NCBI RefSeq assembly: GCF_002443255.2
Contig: NW_019211458.1
Span: 27,680,485 to 27,744,484 of the forward strand
Direction: 5' to 3'
DNA: 64,000 nucleotides
Source: Varroa destructor
Taxonomy: Eukaryota > Arthropoda > Arachnida > Mesostigmata > Varroidae
The notes beneath the pieces are model-generated. The model was not told the DNA's origin and searched no databases. It saw only the letters and a program-made list of their open reading frames with translations. Position numbers and translations under genes: made by a program. This document shows positions 62,559 through 64,000 of the stretch, one piece after another (the first letter of the stretch is position 1; each line of letters begins with the position of its first letter).

Positions 62559-62732
62559 ATGGCTGGTTGCCTCGAAGGCAAGCGGAATCGGTGTGATGTC
62601 ATTATTGATACATTAGCACAGATAGGAGACAATGCATTTGAACGTCTAGTGCAAATGGTCGACACATATTTTGAAGGAACACGGCTAACTCGGGCTGGCC
62701 ACAGACGCTTTCGACACAAAACGGCAAAGTAG
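62559..62732 (+). CDS. CARD-like fragment (57 codons)
   Basis: An ATG-started frame reads MAGCLEGKRNRCDVIIDTLA and continues IGDNAFERLVQMVDTYFEG. The pattern R-x-x-x-(I/L)-D-x-L-x-x-x-G-x-x-A-F-x-x-(F/L) resembles helices 4-5 of CARD domains found in initiator caspases and their adaptors. The first three CARD helices are missing upstream in this frame, and a stop at 62730 cuts it short. A second frame (62689-62907, +1) continues openly for 72 codons. It could be a CARD exon with unresolved splice sites, a frameshifted remnant or chance. The resemblance is from memory of the family, not from a search. Confidence 0.22.
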   Translation: MAGCLEGKRNRCDVIIDTLAQIGDNAFERLVQMVDTYFEGTRLTRAGHRRFRHKTAK

Positions 62733-63301
62733 AGAGGTGGCGTTCGGGATATGTGTCAACGAGCATAGAAAATACGGACCGTCTATTTTGTTTGACGGCA
62801 CGGATAGATGCGTAGCAATAGTGAAAAGAGTCATGGATAACTTGTTTTGGCAGGGGGTTGGTCCGGTCGCTAGATCCTCGACAAGTCCGGGGCACGCTAA
62901 GTTCTAGCTCTTGTGTCGCAAATTTATGGAGGAGGCCGAATGGGAGTAAAAGGTGACGCGACATAACGAGGTTTCCTGAAGCAACTTTGCCCCTACAAAC
63001 GTATACCTTTGGGGATAATGGAAATTTCAGATACATTTTGTGGCTATAACTTTTTAATCGTTGGCATGATTTTGTCGATCACAAACAAAAGCTACTTCAC
63101 AAATGCGACTGTTTCAAAATCGACTAGGAAACGTATCGCATAATATTTCTGAAAGATATTTTTATAAACTTTTTCCCGTAGCAATTCCCGATGGTTTTCT
63201 TTGACATCTTTCAGTGACGTTAATCGGGCGTGCGTTATGTTAAATTGCACGCTTCACTTATCGTCTAAATTCTTGGATTGGTTTCATCTATTTTTTTGCA
63301 G

Positions 63302-63522
63302 CTGGCTATTCGGAGGGTCATGATAATCCCGCCTGCCATGATCTCGTCGAGGTTGAGACTGATAAAACTGGCAGTGATGTCGTCATCGTAAAAAGGGTCG
63401 TTGCAATTCATTCAGACTTTCCCGAGACGAACCCCGCGGTCAGAACTGCGACCGTAGCAGCAGCAGTATCGAAGCCAATACTGTCATTAACAGAAGACGC
63501 AGAACCAGCATCGACTGCACAG
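63302..63522 (+). CDS. Candidate internal coding exon, gene continues beyond the window
   Basis: A strong acceptor (CATCTATTTTTTTGCAG) opens a frame entered in phase 1: GYSEGHDNPACHDLVEVETD onwards, then an Ala/Val/Ser/Pro-rich part, ending GCACAG|GTAGAG in phase 0. The frame has no Met start of its own, as expected for an internal exon. If the donor is not used, the frame stays open to a TAA near 63644, with AATAAA near 63690, which would make it a last exon. Composition suggests a disordered linker; no domain is recognised. The candidate exon at 55890 has a compatible exit phase. Confidence 0.42.
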
Positions 63523-63644
63523 GTAGAGTTCCACTCGTACTGCGCGCTTGTTTATCATCCGACGTACCGAAAGGGAAAAGAAACTTCTTCTGCTGTACCT
63601 TCTGCACGCTGTTACGCCGATTTATTACTATTAGGCGTTACTTA

Positions 63645-64000
63645 ACATTATATTATTTCTAACAAAAAATTACTACTAGGAACTGATAATAAAGAGGATA
63701 ACGAACTGGGCAAAACAAGCAACTAGAGAATTTAAGGAAATTATTATTATCATTAAAAAAGGTTATCACTAAGGTTAAAGGCCACGTGTCTCATAGGCCT
63801 GTTGGAAAAGCTCAAGATTAATAATAACTGAACAAGACTCAGCCAGCTTATATTTTTAGTGGGGGGCAAATTCTCCATCCTGGATTTACAAGAGGTAATT
63901 CTGAGGGGTGAGGGAGAGGTTGTTCAGATAGGAAGTGTTAAAAAAGCATTTCCGTCGTCAATAAATTAGACTGACAGCGCGCGAGACCTTGCACAGCATT
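63645..64000. other. Spacer or intron at the window edge
   Basis: AT-rich DNA follows the last exon candidate, with an AATAAA near 63690. No further exon is seen before the window ends. Confidence 0.4.

Noticed and set aside
62602..63036. 144-codon minus frame overlapping the CARD-like fragment
   Set aside because: No splice sites, no recognised motif and no polyadenylation signal. The + strand is also open in two frames, so length alone is not convincing.

Overview
The window reads as nuclear DNA from an animal, most likely an arthropod. Signs are genes split by spliceosomal introns, AT-rich spacers, many microsatellites (CT, TA, TTA, GTC, homopolymers), no operons and no long uninterrupted reading frames. 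A mite or tick genome would fit the intron sizes and gene spacing, but that is a guess; nothing seen fixes the species. No rRNA, tRNA, CRISPR array, intact transposon or viral gene was recognised.

The one gene I recognise with good support is on the + strand at 51640-54589. It has four coding exons with canonical GT/AG ends and matching phases, and a 254-residue product. This looks like a SNAP-29-type Qbc-SNARE with two SNARE helices, both central glutamines and no palmitoylation cysteine cluster. It ends tail-to-tail with a putative two-exon minus-strand gene (55357-54703). That gene's last exon has a strong acceptor, a stop and an AATAAA signal on its own strand. The two stops are about 113 bp apart.

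Right of this, 55.9-63.5 kb may carry a second + gene. A possible first coding exon lies at 55890-56082 and a clear internal exon at 63302-63522, in compatible phase, running off the window. Between them, at 62559-62732, a short frame resembles the C-terminal half of a CARD domain.

The left 50 kb is mostly AT-rich spacer or intron DNA with islands of higher GC and CpG (about 17.3-19.1, 26.0-27.8, 35.3-36.1, 38.6-39.9, 41.7-45.0 and 49.4-50.8 kb). Several islands have open frames on both strands, so coding calls there are weak. The best is a phase-consistent three-exon chain on the minus strand (17515-15394) next to the 17.5-18.6 kb CpG-rich block. Other isolated exon-like pieces are listed with low confidence. 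Exon boundaries were placed by eye and none is backed by transcripts. I found no convincing novel molecular system. The most useful leads are the convergent gene pair, the CARD-like fragment and a few structured repeats (G-quadruplex motif, GTC/GAC hairpin, inverted repeats).
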